Counted from the first letter of the stretch, positions 42,109 through 51,146 are shown. The stretch is DNA of 64,000 bases from Methanosphaerula subterraneus (GCF_052055875.1 NZ_CP170508.1:1860001-1924000), one strand, 5' to 3'. Made by a program: numbers and translations. The notes: a model not told the origin generated them from the letters alone.

Positions 42109-43764
42109 TCAGTAGTCCATGCCGCCCATACCGCCCATTCCTGGTGGCATGCCGCCCATTCCCGGTGGCATACCGCCCTCTGGACCTGCCGACCTGGACG
42201 AGGCGATGACATCGTCGATCCTGAGGATCATCACGGCTGCTTCTGCAGCGCTGGAGATGGCCTGGGTCTTGACCCGCAGTGGCTCGATGACCCCTGCTGC
42301 GAGCATGTCCCCTGCCTTGCCCTCGTAGACGTCGAGACCTGCGGTCTTCTGTCCCTTCTCGTGAGCGGCACGGAGCTCGACGAGCATGTCGATCGGGTCG
42401 AGACCTGCGTTCTCTGCAAGGGTCCTCGGGATGATCTCAAGGGCGCTGGCAAAGGCTTCGATGGCGAGCTGTGCACGGCCACCGACGCTGGACGCGTAGA
42501 GTTTCAGACGCTGGGAGAGCTCGGTCTCCGGTGAGCCGCCGCCGGCGACCAGTTTCTTGTCCTCGATGACGACGGAGACGACCCTGATGGCGTCTTCCAT
42601 TGCACGCTCGAGTTCGTCGACCACGTGCTCAGTTCCGCCGCGGACGATGATCGAGACCGCCTTGGGGTTCGAGCACTCGGTGACGAAGATCATCTCTTCG
42701 CCGGAGACCTTCTTCTCCTCGATGAGCCCTGCAGTGCCGAGCTCGTCCTTGCTGATCGCGTCGATCGAAGAGACCATGGACGCGCCGGTCGCACGGGCCA
42801 GCTTCTCCATGTCGCTCTTCTTCACACGGCGGACCGCAAAGATCTTTGCCTTTGCAAGGTAGTGCTGGGCGATGTCGTCGATACCCTTCTGACAGAAGAG
42901 CGTGTTCGCGCCGCTGGCGATGATCTTGTCGACGATGTTCCTGATCATCCGCTCTTCCTCGTCGAGGAATGACTGGAGCTGGTCAGGGCTCGTGATGTTG
43001 ATCTCTGCATCGACTTCGGTCTTCTTGAACTCGACCGCTGCGTTTAAGAGCAGGATCTTCGCGCCGACGACCTTCTTTGGCATCCCGGGGTGGACACGTT
43101 CCTTGTCGATCAGCATGCCCTCGATGATCTCAGAGTCCTGGATCGAGCCGCCGACCTTCTTCTCCACCTTGATGTTGTCCTTGTCGACGGTGCCGTCGTC
43201 TTCGGCGACCATCGTGACTGCCCGAACGACCAGGTCGCAGAGCTTGTCCTTGGCAGCCTCTGCACCCTTGCCGGTCATCGCGGTCTCTGAGATCTTCTTG
43301 AGCATGTCGAGGTCGGTTGCCTTCACCGGGATCGCGATCTCGGCGAGGATCTCCTGGGCCTTCTCTGCTGCCATCCGGTAGCCGTGGGCGATCACGGTTG
43401 GGTGAACGTCCTGGTCGAGCAGGTCCTCTGCACGCTTTAAGAGTTCGCCGGCGATCACGACAGCGGTCGTGGTCCCGTCCCCGACCTGATCGTCCTGGGT
43501 CTTGGCGACCTCGACCATCATCTTTGCGGCCGGGTGTTCGATGTCCATCTCCTTGAGGATTGTGACACCGTCGTTGGTGATCACAACATCGCCGATCGTG
43601 TCGACGAGCATCTTGTCCATGCCCTTTGGTCCGAGCGTGGTCCTGACCGCGTTGGCTACAGCCTTGGCTGCGTTGATGTTGTTCCCCTGCGCGTCACGTC
43701 CACGGGTCCGTGAACTTCCTTCCTTAAGAATAAAGATTGGCTGTCCTGCAAGCTGTTGAGACAA
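42109..43764 (-). CDS. Thermosome subunit (group II chaperonin)
   Basis: A 551-residue chaperonin subunit that folds proteins in an ATP-driven double ring. Conserved pieces are GPKGMDKMLVD, the ATP-site GDGTTT, and AGGGSPETELS. The C-terminus has a (GGM/PPGM)n tail that fills the ring floor. The TTG at 43764 is preferred, giving the family N-terminus SQQLAGQPIF, because AGGTGA is spaced about five bases before it. A GTG nine bases upstream is the alternative. A strong TATA-like box (43803-43814, minus strand) is placed well for this start. Confidence 0.96.
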   Translation of the reverse strand: MSQQLAGQPIFILKEGSSRTRGRDAQGNNINAAKAVANAVRTTLGPKGMDKMLVDTIGDVVITNDGVTILKEMDIEHPAAKMMVEVAKTQDDQVGDGTTTAVVIAGELLKRAEDLLDQDVHPTVIAHGYRMAAEKAQEILAEIAIPVKATDLDMLKKISETAMTGKGAEAAKDKLCDLVVRAVTMVAEDDGTVDKDNIKVEKKVGGSIQDSEIIEGMLIDKERVHPGMPKKVVGAKILLLNAAVEFKKTEVDAEINITSPDQLQSFLDEEERMIRNIVDKIIASGANTLFCQKGIDDIAQHYLAKAKIFAVRRVKKSDMEKLARATGASMVSSIDAISKDELGTAGLIEEKKVSGEEMIFVTECSNPKAVSIIVRGGTEHVVDELERAMEDAIRVVSVVIEDKKLVAGGGSPETELSQRLKLYASSVGGRAQLAIEAFASALEIIPRTLAENAGLDPIDMLVELRAAHEKGQKTAGLDVYEGKAGDMLAAGVIEPLRVKTQAISSAAEAAVMILRIDDVIASSRSAGPEGGMPPGMGGMPPGMGGMGGMDY

Positions 43765-43802
43765 AGTTATCACCTTATGTAGCGATAAATTTGGTTTGTG
43801 GT

Positions 43803-43814
43803 TCTATATAAAAA
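43803..43814 (-). promoter_or_regulatory. Strong TATA box of the thermosome gene
   Basis: Read on the minus strand, the sequence is TTTTTATATAGAA. It would start transcription about 25 nt downstream, leaving a leader of about 17 nt that holds AGGTGA. Confidence 0.5.
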
Positions 43815-43820
43815 TTGCGT

Positions 43821-44732
43821 CTAATCGAAGAGTTCGATCAGTTCTTCGCCGTCCTCGATGGCGTGGAGCTCCTCCTCGCCGATGATCAGCGTCTGCCCGA
43901 CCTTCTTTCGGATCGGACCGTCGATCGCCACGCACATCGCATGCGTATGCGTGATCGCCGAGAGGTTCCCGATCAGACCGGCGCGCTTGACCACCTTCTC
44001 TGCAGTGCCGTACCCGGTCAGGATCATCTCCCCCTGAAAGGTAGCCAGCACCTGAAACGGTGCACGCCGGAGCGCATGCAGCTCGAGCCCGATCTGCTCG
44101 AGGACGGCCAGCGCCTGGACAGGGAGACGTTCCTGTGGCTTGCCTGCAAAGTGGGAGGTGTACTTCAGCAGGTCGATCGACTCGATCACCCCTGAGTCGA
44201 AGACCTCCTCGATCTTGATGGCGATCTCGAGCGTCGTCCCCATCCCGCTCTCGTACTTGCTGATCGTTCGCCGCGAGACCCCGAGCACAGCGCCCAGGTC
44301 CCCGAGAGACATGTTCCGCTGCTCGCGCAGCCCTCGGAGCACGTCCCCGTTGATGTTTACGTACAGCCCGCCCGGGGAGGCGTAGACCAGCGGCGGGATC
44401 CCGTCGACCAGATAGTCGTACAGGGTCTCGGGGTTGATGGCGATGATCCCGTACCGGAGATAGACCGCACCCCGCTCCAGGTCCGTGTCCCGCGCCCGGC
44501 CCCCGATGATCAGGGGGGAACCCTCGAGGTGACCTGCGATCAGGTCGAGATCCCTCGCGATCTCCTCGGAGACGTTGTCGATCGGGGACGAGACCTTGAT
44601 GATCAACAGCAGGTTGCCTTTCTTCGCGATGAGGTCAAAACTACGTGGACGTATCGCACATCGTTCTGATACCTCAAAACCGGCGATCAGCAGTACGCTG
44701 ATCGCCTTCTGAAAGAGCCGATCCTGCACCAT
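43821..44732 (-). CDS. Predicted archaeal HTH-type transcription regulator (COG1395-like)
   Basis: A 303-residue regulator conserved in methanogens. The N-terminal about 120 residues look like a restriction-endonuclease-like alpha/beta fold (FDLIAKKGNLLLIIKV). A Cro/C1-type helix-turn-helix is at about residues 128-180 (MSLGDLGAVLGVSRRTISKYESG). The C-terminal domain is of unknown function. It diverges from tiaS across 48 nt, sharing a TATA-like GCATATAGAC (44747-44755) between them. Target and signal are unknown. Confidence 0.83.
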   Translation of the reverse strand: MVQDRLFQKAISVLLIAGFEVSERCAIRPRSFDLIAKKGNLLLIIKVSSPIDNVSEEIARDLDLIAGHLEGSPLIIGGRARDTDLERGAVYLRYGIIAINPETLYDYLVDGIPPLVYASPGGLYVNINGDVLRGLREQRNMSLGDLGAVLGVSRRTISKYESGMGTTLEIAIKIEEVFDSGVIESIDLLKYTSHFAGKPQERLPVQALAVLEQIGLELHALRRAPFQVLATFQGEMILTGYGTAEKVVKRAGLIGNLSAITHTHAMCVAIDGPIRKKVGQTLIIGEEELHAIEDGEELIELFD

Positions 44733-44780
44733 TGACCTGACGAATGCATATAGACCCCCCGGCTAATAAATAATAAGGTT

Positions 44781-46028
44781 ATGATCATCGGGATCGACGA
44801 CACCGATTCACGGGAGGGGATGTGCACCACCTACCTCGGGGCGGTGCTGATCGGCCGGCTGGAGGAGGCTGGGTTTACGGTCAGGGAGGCACGGCTGATC
44901 CGGCTGAACCCGAACGTCCGGTTCAAGACCAGGGGGAACGCGGCCATTGCTATCGAGGCTGACGGGGACCTGGAGGAGGGGTTCGCACTCGCCTGTGCGG
45001 CCGTCGAGGAGCTGGCGGAGTTCGCCGGGGCCGAGACCAACCCCGGGGTGGCGGTGGTCGGCGAACGGCCGGACCCCGCCTTCTATCACCGGGCCCTGCA
45101 GGACTTCTGCACGATTCCGGAGGCAGAGGAGGTCCTGAAAAGGTGGGGAGCCCGCTATCAGGGATACAAGAACGGCAGAGGGCTGATCGGGGCGGCGGCG
45201 GCGATCGCAAGCGACCTCCCCGATGGGACCGCTGAACTGCTCGCCTACCGGGATCCGTCCTGCTGGGGGACTCCGCGTCAGATCGACGAGGAGTCCTTCT
45301 TTACGGCAGAGGCGGCGACCTTCCCGCAGACCTGGGACACAGTGGACACCATCAACAACACCGTGGTCTGCGTGCCGCACACCCCCGACCCGGTCCTCTT
45401 CGGGATCAGAGGGGTTTCGCCGGCCTGGGTGACGCTGGCCAGGTCGTACCTGGAGACGGAGCGGCCGGTCCTCGAGCAGATCTACCGGACCAACCAGGGG
45501 ACCGATGCCCACCTGGTCGAAGGTGTGATCGGCAGACTGCTCGAAGGGCGGTCGTACCGGCTGGACGGGACCGTGGCCGCGGTTCCGGTCACCGGCCAGG
45601 GGGGGCATGTGAGCCTGCTCCTCGAAGGGGCGGACGGGGCGACCCTGGCGGCAATGGCCTACGAACCGACCAAGGGGTTCCGCGACATCGTCAGGGCCCT
45701 CGTCCCCGGGGACGAGGTGAGCGTGACCGGGAGTTACAAAGGGGGATCGCTGAACCTGGAGAAGTTGCAACTCCGGGCGATGGCCGATGCGGTGACCCGC
45801 CGCCCGCCGCTCTGTGCTGCCTGCAACCGGCGGATGACCAGCGCAGGACGGGGGCAGGGGTACAAGTGCCGGCACTGCGGCGAAAGAAGCGCAGAGCCCG
45901 AGGTGGTGACACACCAGCGAAGCCTCATCTGTGGATGGTACGAGGTGCCGTCGATGGCCCGCAGGCACCTGGCAAAACCCCTCTGCAGGGGCACCGGCCC
46001 GACACCGGAGCCCTGTCCTGAGCAGTGA
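44781..46028 (+). CDS. tiaS: tRNA(Ile2) 2-agmatinylcytidine synthetase TiaS
   Basis: A 415-residue archaea-specific enzyme that attaches agmatine to C34 of tRNA-Ile with CAU anticodon, so that it reads AUA. The N-terminal GIDDTDSREGMCTTYLG is the signature. The FKTRGNAA segment, the GxP stretch PTKGFRDI and a C-terminal OB fold with zinc ribbon (CAACNRRM and CRHCG) follow. An unaltered CTG or other tRNA anticodon would not require it; its target tRNA is not in this window. Confidence 0.95.
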   Translation: MIIGIDDTDSREGMCTTYLGAVLIGRLEEAGFTVREARLIRLNPNVRFKTRGNAAIAIEADGDLEEGFALACAAVEELAEFAGAETNPGVAVVGERPDPAFYHRALQDFCTIPEAEEVLKRWGARYQGYKNGRGLIGAAAAIASDLPDGTAELLAYRDPSCWGTPRQIDEESFFTAEAATFPQTWDTVDTINNTVVCVPHTPDPVLFGIRGVSPAWVTLARSYLETERPVLEQIYRTNQGTDAHLVEGVIGRLLEGRSYRLDGTVAAVPVTGQGGHVSLLLEGADGATLAAMAYEPTKGFRDIVRALVPGDEVSVTGSYKGGSLNLEKLQLRAMADAVTRRPPLCAACNRRMTSAGRGQGYKCRHCGERSAEPEVVTHQRSLICGWYEVPSMARRHLAKPLCRGTGPTPEPCPEQ

Positions 46029-46094
46029 AGAGGGCGTGCAGCGAGGAGTTATCTTTGATGAAGATCAACATTTCTGCATCCAGAGGTGGCGACT

Positions 46095-47030
46095 ATGAAG
46101 GGATGCAATGAGCCGGTCAAACAGGCGCACCTCTCGGCAGGGATGAGTGTCGGGGCGCTCGTCGCCGAACTGAGAGGGGCTGGGGCGTACAACGGGGGAT
46201 CGCTGGCAGAAGCGGTGACGATCTATCGCAGGATGCTCGAGGACACCGAGACGACCAAGTTCTTCGGCCTGGCCGGGGCGATGGTGCCCGCAGGGATGGG
46301 CGGGATCGTCTCTGACCTGATCAGGGACGGGCACATCGACCTGCTCGTCTCCACTGGTGCGAACCTGACCCACGACGTGATCGAGGCGATCGGGTGTCAC
46401 CACTATCACGGCACGGCCGACTGCTCGGACGTCGACCTGCTCCACGAGGAGATCAACCGGATCTATGACGTCTACCTCCCGAACGAGGCCTTCGTCCACT
46501 TCGAGGAGTTCATGCAGGAGGTCTACGGGGATCTCGAAGAGGGCTCGGTGATCTCGATCAGCGAACTGCTGCGGCACATCGGCCTCCACCTGAAGACCGG
46601 GATCCTGGCAGAGGCCGCAAAGGCCGGCATTCCGGTCTACTGCCCGGCCCTGCAGGACTCGATGCTCGGGCTGCAGTACTGGCTCTTCTCGCAGACGCAC
46701 AGGGTCACCGTCGACGCCTTCAAGGACATGCCGGCCCTGCTCGACCGCTGCTTTGCAACAGAAAAAGCTGGCGCCTTTCTGATCGGCGGCGGGGTGCCGA
46801 AGAACTTCATCCTGCAGTCGATGCTGATGACCCCGAACGGCTTCTCGTACGCGGTCCAGCTGACCGGCGACCGGCCCGACCTGGGCGGCCTCTCCGGGGC
46901 GACCCTCGATGAGGCCAGGTCCTGGGGCAAGATCACCGAGGAGGGGCAGGCCGTCACCGTCTATGCCGACGCGACGATCACGTTCCCGCTGATCGTGGCC
47001 GCAACCCTCGAGGAGATGCGCCATGGCTGA
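46095..47030 (+). CDS. dys: Deoxyhypusine synthase
   Basis: A 311-residue enzyme that transfers aminobutyl from spermidine to a lysine of aIF5A, first step of hypusine formation. Catalytic Lys279 is in the ARSWGKI motif, and STGANLTHD and GGGVPKN are conserved. AGAGGTGG precedes the ATG at 46095; the GTG at 46086 is part of that site. The pyrF start overlaps its last 8 nt. No polyamine gene is nearby. Confidence 0.95.
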   Translation: MKGCNEPVKQAHLSAGMSVGALVAELRGAGAYNGGSLAEAVTIYRRMLEDTETTKFFGLAGAMVPAGMGGIVSDLIRDGHIDLLVSTGANLTHDVIEAIGCHHYHGTADCSDVDLLHEEINRIYDVYLPNEAFVHFEEFMQEVYGDLEEGSVISISELLRHIGLHLKTGILAEAAKAGIPVYCPALQDSMLGLQYWLFSQTHRVTVDAFKDMPALLDRCFATEKAGAFLIGGGVPKNFILQSMLMTPNGFSYAVQLTGDRPDLGGLSGATLDEARSWGKITEEGQAVTVYADATITFPLIVAATLEEMRHG

Positions 47031-47673
47031 CCTGATCCTCGCCCTCGACCTGCTCGACCCGATGCACGCCCGCGAGGTGGCCGAGTCCTGTGCGGCCTCG
47101 CTGGACGCCATCAAACTCGGGTACCCGCTGATCCTCTCGGCGGGCCTGGGCATCGTCAGAGACCTCGCCGACATCGGGCTGCCGCTGATCGCGGACTTCA
47201 AGGTGGCCGATATCCCCAACACCAACCGGCTGATCGCCGATCAGGTCTTCTCGGCCGGCTTCGATGCGATCATCTGCCACGGGTTCACCGGCAGGGATGC
47301 GGTGGAGGCCTGCGTGGATGCGGCCCACGCCTATGGCGGCGAATGCTTCGTGGTGGCGGAGATGTCCCATCCCGGGGCCCTCTCGTTCTTTTCACGCGGG
47401 GTCGCCGAGCAGATCGCGACCCTGGCGGTGGAGTGCAGGGCCGACGGGATCATCGCCCCGGCCACCAGGCCGGAACGGATCCGGGCTCTCCGCGGCGTGG
47501 TGAGGTCGAGAAAGATCTACAGCCCCGGCATCGGCACACAGGGCGGCGACCTGAAGAAAGTGCTCCCCCTGGTCGAAGGGGTGATCGTCGGCAGGACGAT
47601 CTACGGGGCCGCGGACCCGGCACATGAGGCGGCAGTGATGGCAGCGATCGTCAATGATGAACGATCATCCTGA
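47023..47673 (+). CDS. pyrF: Orotidine 5'-phosphate decarboxylase
   Basis: A 216-residue OMP decarboxylase, which makes UMP. The catalytic triad motif DFKVADIPNT has Asp58, Lys60 and Asp63. Asp9 and Lys31 are also present, and GIGTQGGD is the phosphate-binding loop. It overlaps deoxyhypusine synthase by 8 nt, so both are on one mRNA. Normal length for the archaeal form. Confidence 0.96.
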   Translation: MADLILALDLLDPMHAREVAESCAASLDAIKLGYPLILSAGLGIVRDLADIGLPLIADFKVADIPNTNRLIADQVFSAGFDAIICHGFTGRDAVEACVDAAHAYGGECFVVAEMSHPGALSFFSRGVAEQIATLAVECRADGIIAPATRPERIRALRGVVRSRKIYSPGIGTQGGDLKKVLPLVEGVIVGRTIYGAADPAHEAAVMAAIVNDERSS

Positions 47674-47755
47674 TTGGTGATGAACCCTATGAGTCTGCTG
47701 AGACGATCGATCCAATTGCTGAAAAGTTTAAGAGCAGCCTCTCCCATTGAGTAGT

Positions 47756-48118
47756 ATGGAATGGAGCGAGGAGCAGCGGAAGCTCGCGGCAAAATACCAG
47801 AAACTCACCGATATCCCCCCAGAGGAACGGCGGTATAAATGTCACACCTGCCATCTGATCGTGGATGAGAGTCCGTGCCCGAACTGCGGCGAGGCACACC
47901 CGGAGATCATGTGCCCGCTCGATCACTGCCACTGTTCTCATGAGGTGCTCGCAGGGATCGAGTACTGTCCGCTCTGCGGGGCGGCGGTCTGTCCTGACTG
48001 CGGCTCCCACGATGTGGTGCAGATCAGCCGGGTCACCGGCTACCTTCAGGATGTCTCCGGCTGGAATGCAGGAAAACAGCAGGAACTGAAGGACAGGGTC
48101 CACTACACCATTGCATGA
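47756..48118 (+). CDS. Small zinc-ribbon protein resembling the C-terminus of anaerobic ribonucleotide reductase NrdD
   Basis: A 120-residue protein with 11 cysteines, including Cys pairs at 29/32, 41/44, 71/74 and 79/82. The last half, with CPDCGSHDVVQISRVTGY (about 79-96) and WNAGKQQELKDRVHY (about 103-117), closely resembles the NrdD tail. That tail holds the zinc site and, in NrdD, the glycyl-radical Gly in an RV(x)GY-like loop (Gly95 here). The large catalytic barrel is absent. TATA-like AAGTTTAAG (about 47725-47733) fits a leaderless start at 47756. It overlaps the next gene by 4 nt. Confidence 0.75.
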   Translation: MEWSEEQRKLAAKYQKLTDIPPEERRYKCHTCHLIVDESPCPNCGEAHPEIMCPLDHCHCSHEVLAGIEYCPLCGAAVCPDCGSHDVVQISRVTGYLQDVSGWNAGKQQELKDRVHYTIA

Positions 48119-48960
48119 GATATTATCTCGACGGTACCACCCTTTTTCTCCGTGGTCATTTCACGGTTGCAGTCCAACACGATCCAGCCCTGCTGACCGT
48201 CCCCCTGGTGATGATCACAACCGCGGCCGCTGAAGAGAGGGAGCGGGCCGGAGAACTGACGGCAGCCGCGGCTGGGATGGTTGGACCGGCGTACACCCTC
48301 TTCTCGGCCGGGCGGATCGTCACGGCTGCGATCGCACGCTGCGACCAGGTGACCGCCTGCGTCCATGCCGGGCCCGCCTCGGTGAGCATGGTGATCGTCG
48401 TGAACCGGGCAGGGCCGGCCCTGCTGAACGGGATCAGGAAGACCGCGGCGGCAGCGATCAACAAGGTCCTTGAGAAGGCAGGAATGCCGGAGTATACAGT
48501 GGAGGTGGCGGCAGCCACCGAGGAGGAGGAGGATTCACCTGCCGGCCCGGAGTCGGAGGCCGAAGTGACGGCCGCTACCACCGAGGCGACAGAGACGGCG
48601 CTTTTCCGGCGATCCCTCTCCCTCCCCGGGGATCGGGCCGCCCTGAACAGGCCGGCCTTCTCGATCCACAGCCGGTTCGGCGGCGACCACTGGGTGGCCT
48701 GGCAGTCGAAGGACTGCCCGTACTACCCGTGCCATATGAAGGGACAGTCCTGCAGGTACTGTTACTGCCCGTTCTACCCCTGCGAGGACGACGAGCTCGG
48801 CCAGCAGGTGATCTCCTCGACCGGGAAGACCGTCTGGAACTGCAGCGGCTGCATGCTGGTGCACGAGCCCGCGGTCGCGGCCTACCTGCAGAGGGACCCG
48901 ATGGCTTCGCTCTGTGAACTCAAACAGGTGCACCGGCGCCGGAGTATCAGACCGGAATAA
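48115..48960 (+). CDS. Cysteine-rich small-domain protein (CbiZ-associated)
   Basis: A 281-residue protein. Residues about 1-130 form an alpha/beta region distantly like the adenosylcobinamide amidohydrolase CbiZ (short TACVHAGPASVS block). An acidic linker (about 135-165) follows. Residues about 198-270 form a cysteine-rich domain (CPYYPCHM, CRYCYCPFYPC, WNCSGCMLVH) that is found fused to CbiZ in archaea. Cobamides are cofactors of methanogenesis, so a corrinoid link is reasonable, but the N-terminal assignment is tentative. Co-translated with the NrdD-like gene. Confidence 0.65.
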   Translation: MRYYLDGTTLFLRGHFTVAVQHDPALLTVPLVMITTAAAEERERAGELTAAAAGMVGPAYTLFSAGRIVTAAIARCDQVTACVHAGPASVSMVIVVNRAGPALLNGIRKTAAAAINKVLEKAGMPEYTVEVAAATEEEEDSPAGPESEAEVTAATTEATETALFRRSLSLPGDRAALNRPAFSIHSRFGGDHWVAWQSKDCPYYPCHMKGQSCRYCYCPFYPCEDDELGQQVISSTGKTVWNCSGCMLVHEPAVAAYLQRDPMASLCELKQVHRRRSIRPE

Positions 48961-48968
48961 AAATAGGG

Positions 48969-49160
48969 TTACTGGGCGATGCCTAGGGCCGAGACCAGCT
49001 CGTCGAGCGGAATACCATGGGCGGCGGCGGCCTCCTTGATCGATTCGCCCTTGGCGATCGAGCACCCGACACAGCCCATTCCGAACTTGAAGAGGATCGC
49101 TGTCGATTCCGGCTTCTCCTGGAGGAGATCGTAGATTGTACTGTCAGCTGTTAACACCAT
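48969..49160 (-). CDS. DUF1858 redox-disulfide domain protein
   Basis: A 63-residue protein of the DUF1858/hybrid-cluster-associated redox family. Cys30 and Cys33 sit in GCVGC. ADSTIYDLL near the N-terminus is typical. It begins at 49160 (MVLTADS), the longer frame to 49193 running through its own promoter. A palindrome lies between TATA and ATG. Redox partner unknown. Confidence 0.85.
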   Translation of the reverse strand: MVLTADSTIYDLLQEKPESTAILFKFGMGCVGCSIAKGESIKEAAAAHGIPLDELVSALGIAQ

Positions 49161-49191
49161 ACCTGTACTGTGAATACAGGTTTGCATAAAC
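49161..49191 (-). promoter_or_regulatory. Promoter with palindromic operator for the DUF1858 gene
   Basis: A minus-strand TATA-like GTTTATGCAAA (about 49181-49191) lies about 25 nt before the ATG at 49160. In between is a perfect inverted repeat, ACCTGTA (49161-49167) with TACAGGT (49175-49181). A regulator bound there would block a leaderless start. Confidence 0.5.
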
Positions 49192-49304
49192 ATCTGTCGA
49201 TCCCGGCAGATGGCAGGGGCAGAGGGCCAGGGTCGTTCACTTTCACCCTGCAGCGTTTTAGTTATTTACCCTGACAGATCCATTCCTAACATGGAGATGT
49301 AAGT

Positions 49305-50537
49305 ATGGATATTTCCGTAATAGCTGAGAGAATCTCCCAGAAGGTTCAGTCCAAAGGCAAAACCCCCGACCAGGCAGCGGTCGAAGCAAAGCTTCGCCGC
49401 CTGATCGAGGAGTTCGGTGTCCAGCCTGCCGAGGCAGAGCGGACCGTGATGAACGAGCTCGCGAAGGAGTTCCAGCTGACCGGCGTGGTCAGCATGGCTT
49501 CAGACCTCCGTGGTCTGGGAGAGGTGCTCCCTGGCGAGTGGGTCACGATCGAAGGGAAGGTGGTCTCGCTGACCACCCCACGTACCCCTGCGATCGGACA
49601 GACCGGGATCATCGCGGACTCCACCGGGGCGATGCAGTTTGTGATCTGGGCCAAGGCAGGAGCGCCGCTCCTTGACTTAGGGGAGTGGTACAGGCTTGAA
49701 TCAGCAGTGGTCGACGAGTTCCGGAACGTTCCGAACGTAAAAGTCCATTCAGGGACGACCGTCAGCCAGATCACCCATGATCAGCCGCTTGTGCCGACGA
49801 TCACCCCGGTGCAGACCCTTCATCCAGGGGTCGGCAGTGTTCGGGTGAAGATGGTGCAGGAGTGGGAGCCCTCGCATGAACGGATGCTGCAGACCGGGAT
49901 CGTCGGCGACGAGTCCGGGACGCTGAAGTTCACAATATGGCGCGAGGAAGGAGAGGGAAAGGAGAAACTCCTCCCTGACACCGTCTACAATATCTACTAT
50001 GCCCAGGTCGACGAGTACAACGGCCGTCTGTCGCTGAATCTGAACAGCGCGACCGTCATCCCCGACGAAGGGGATATCGAGGTCGGAACCGGGGGAGCGG
50101 CCTTCTCAGGGGCGCTCGTCCACATCAGCCAGGGTTCAGGGCTGGTCAAGCGCTGCCCAGTGGAGGGGTGCAACCGGGTTCTCTCCAGGCAGAACTACTG
50201 CCCGATCCACGAGATCCAGCCGGAGTTCAGATATGACCTCCGGATCAAGGGGGTGCTCGACGACGGCGAGAAGACCAGGAACGTGCTGATGCAGCGCGAG
50301 GTGACCGAACAGGTGACCGGGATGACCCTGGAGGCCGCCCAGGAGATGGCAGAGAACAGCCCGCTCGGCATGGACGAGGTCTTCTTACACCTCGGCGATG
50401 TCGTGATGGGCAGGTACCTGACCTGCAGAGGCCGGGAGATGGACCAGGTGATGCTGGTCAACCAGTGCGAACCGCAGCACCTGGACCAGACAGCCCTGGC
50501 TGCGCTGATCAACCGTGCCGGAGGTGAACAGGCATGA
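49305..50537 (+). CDS. Replication protein A (OB-fold plus zinc finger)
   Basis: A 410-residue archaeal RPA, the single-strand DNA-binding protein of replication and repair. After an N-terminal helical segment (about 1-60), OB folds lie at about 65-160 and 175-265. A zinc finger (CPVEGCN, with C..H, about residues 286-304) precedes a third OB-like region. TATA-like TTTTAGTTATTTACC (about 49256-49270) fits. It overlaps the RPA-associated gene by 4 nt, as in other methanogens. Confidence 0.9.
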   Translation: MDISVIAERISQKVQSKGKTPDQAAVEAKLRRLIEEFGVQPAEAERTVMNELAKEFQLTGVVSMASDLRGLGEVLPGEWVTIEGKVVSLTTPRTPAIGQTGIIADSTGAMQFVIWAKAGAPLLDLGEWYRLESAVVDEFRNVPNVKVHSGTTVSQITHDQPLVPTITPVQTLHPGVGSVRVKMVQEWEPSHERMLQTGIVGDESGTLKFTIWREEGEGKEKLLPDTVYNIYYAQVDEYNGRLSLNLNSATVIPDEGDIEVGTGGAAFSGALVHISQGSGLVKRCPVEGCNRVLSRQNYCPIHEIQPEFRYDLRIKGVLDDGEKTRNVLMQREVTEQVTGMTLEAAQEMAENSPLGMDEVFLHLGDVVMGRYLTCRGREMDQVMLVNQCEPQHLDQTALAALINRAGGEQA

Positions 50538-51127
50538 CCCCGGAGAAGAGCGCAGCGTTCCCACGGAGGGACCAGCGGTTCGAGCGGGAGCCGGCACGAC
50601 GGGTCTTCGCCCAGGAACTCCGCGAGACCAGGTACCAGTTCAAGGAGGGGACCGAGGAGAAGAGCCCGACCTTTGTGCTCCTCCCGACAGGCGAACGCTG
50701 TAATCGGATCTTTCTGGTCGGGACAATGACCGAGAAGCAGCGGCAGGGCGAGCAGAACATCTTCTACCGGGCACGGGTGGTGGACCCGACCGGGACCACC
50801 TTCATCATGGCCGGCAACTACCAGCCCGAGGCGATGCAGCAGATGGCGAAGATCGAGACGCCGGCCTTCGTTGCCATCATCGGCAAGCCGAGCATCTACG
50901 AGACCCCTGACGGGAACAAGCTCATCTCGGTGAAGGCGGAGTCGGTGACGGTCGTGGACAAGGAGACCAGAGACCTCTGGGTCCTCGACGCTGCCGCGGC
51001 CACCCTGAACCGGATCGATGCCTACGGCACCACCCCTGATTCGAAGAAGGCCCAGGAGCAGTACACCCTGGACCCGGCACAGTTCAGAAGCATGGTCTAC
51101 AACGCCCTGACCCAGATGAACATCTGA
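50534..51127 (+). CDS. RPA-associated protein (COG3390-like)
   Basis: A 197-residue protein with an OB-like fold (residues about 60-150, FLVGTMTEKQRQGEQ and FIMAGNYQPEA). It starts inside the last 4 nt of RPA, and this pairing is common in euryarchaea. It probably forms a complex with RPA and helps bind single-stranded DNA. A T-run (51139-51145) follows the stop. Confidence 0.82.
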   Translation: MTPEKSAAFPRRDQRFEREPARRVFAQELRETRYQFKEGTEEKSPTFVLLPTGERCNRIFLVGTMTEKQRQGEQNIFYRARVVDPTGTTFIMAGNYQPEAMQQMAKIETPAFVAIIGKPSIYETPDGNKLISVKAESVTVVDKETRDLWVLDAAAATLNRIDAYGTTPDSKKAQEQYTLDPAQFRSMVYNALTQMNI

Positions 51128-51146
51128 TCAGGTCGCCCCTTTTTTC

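Noticed and set aside
44808..45968. Minus-strand frame opposite tiaS
   Set aside because: Shadow; the plus-strand gene carries all TiaS motifs.
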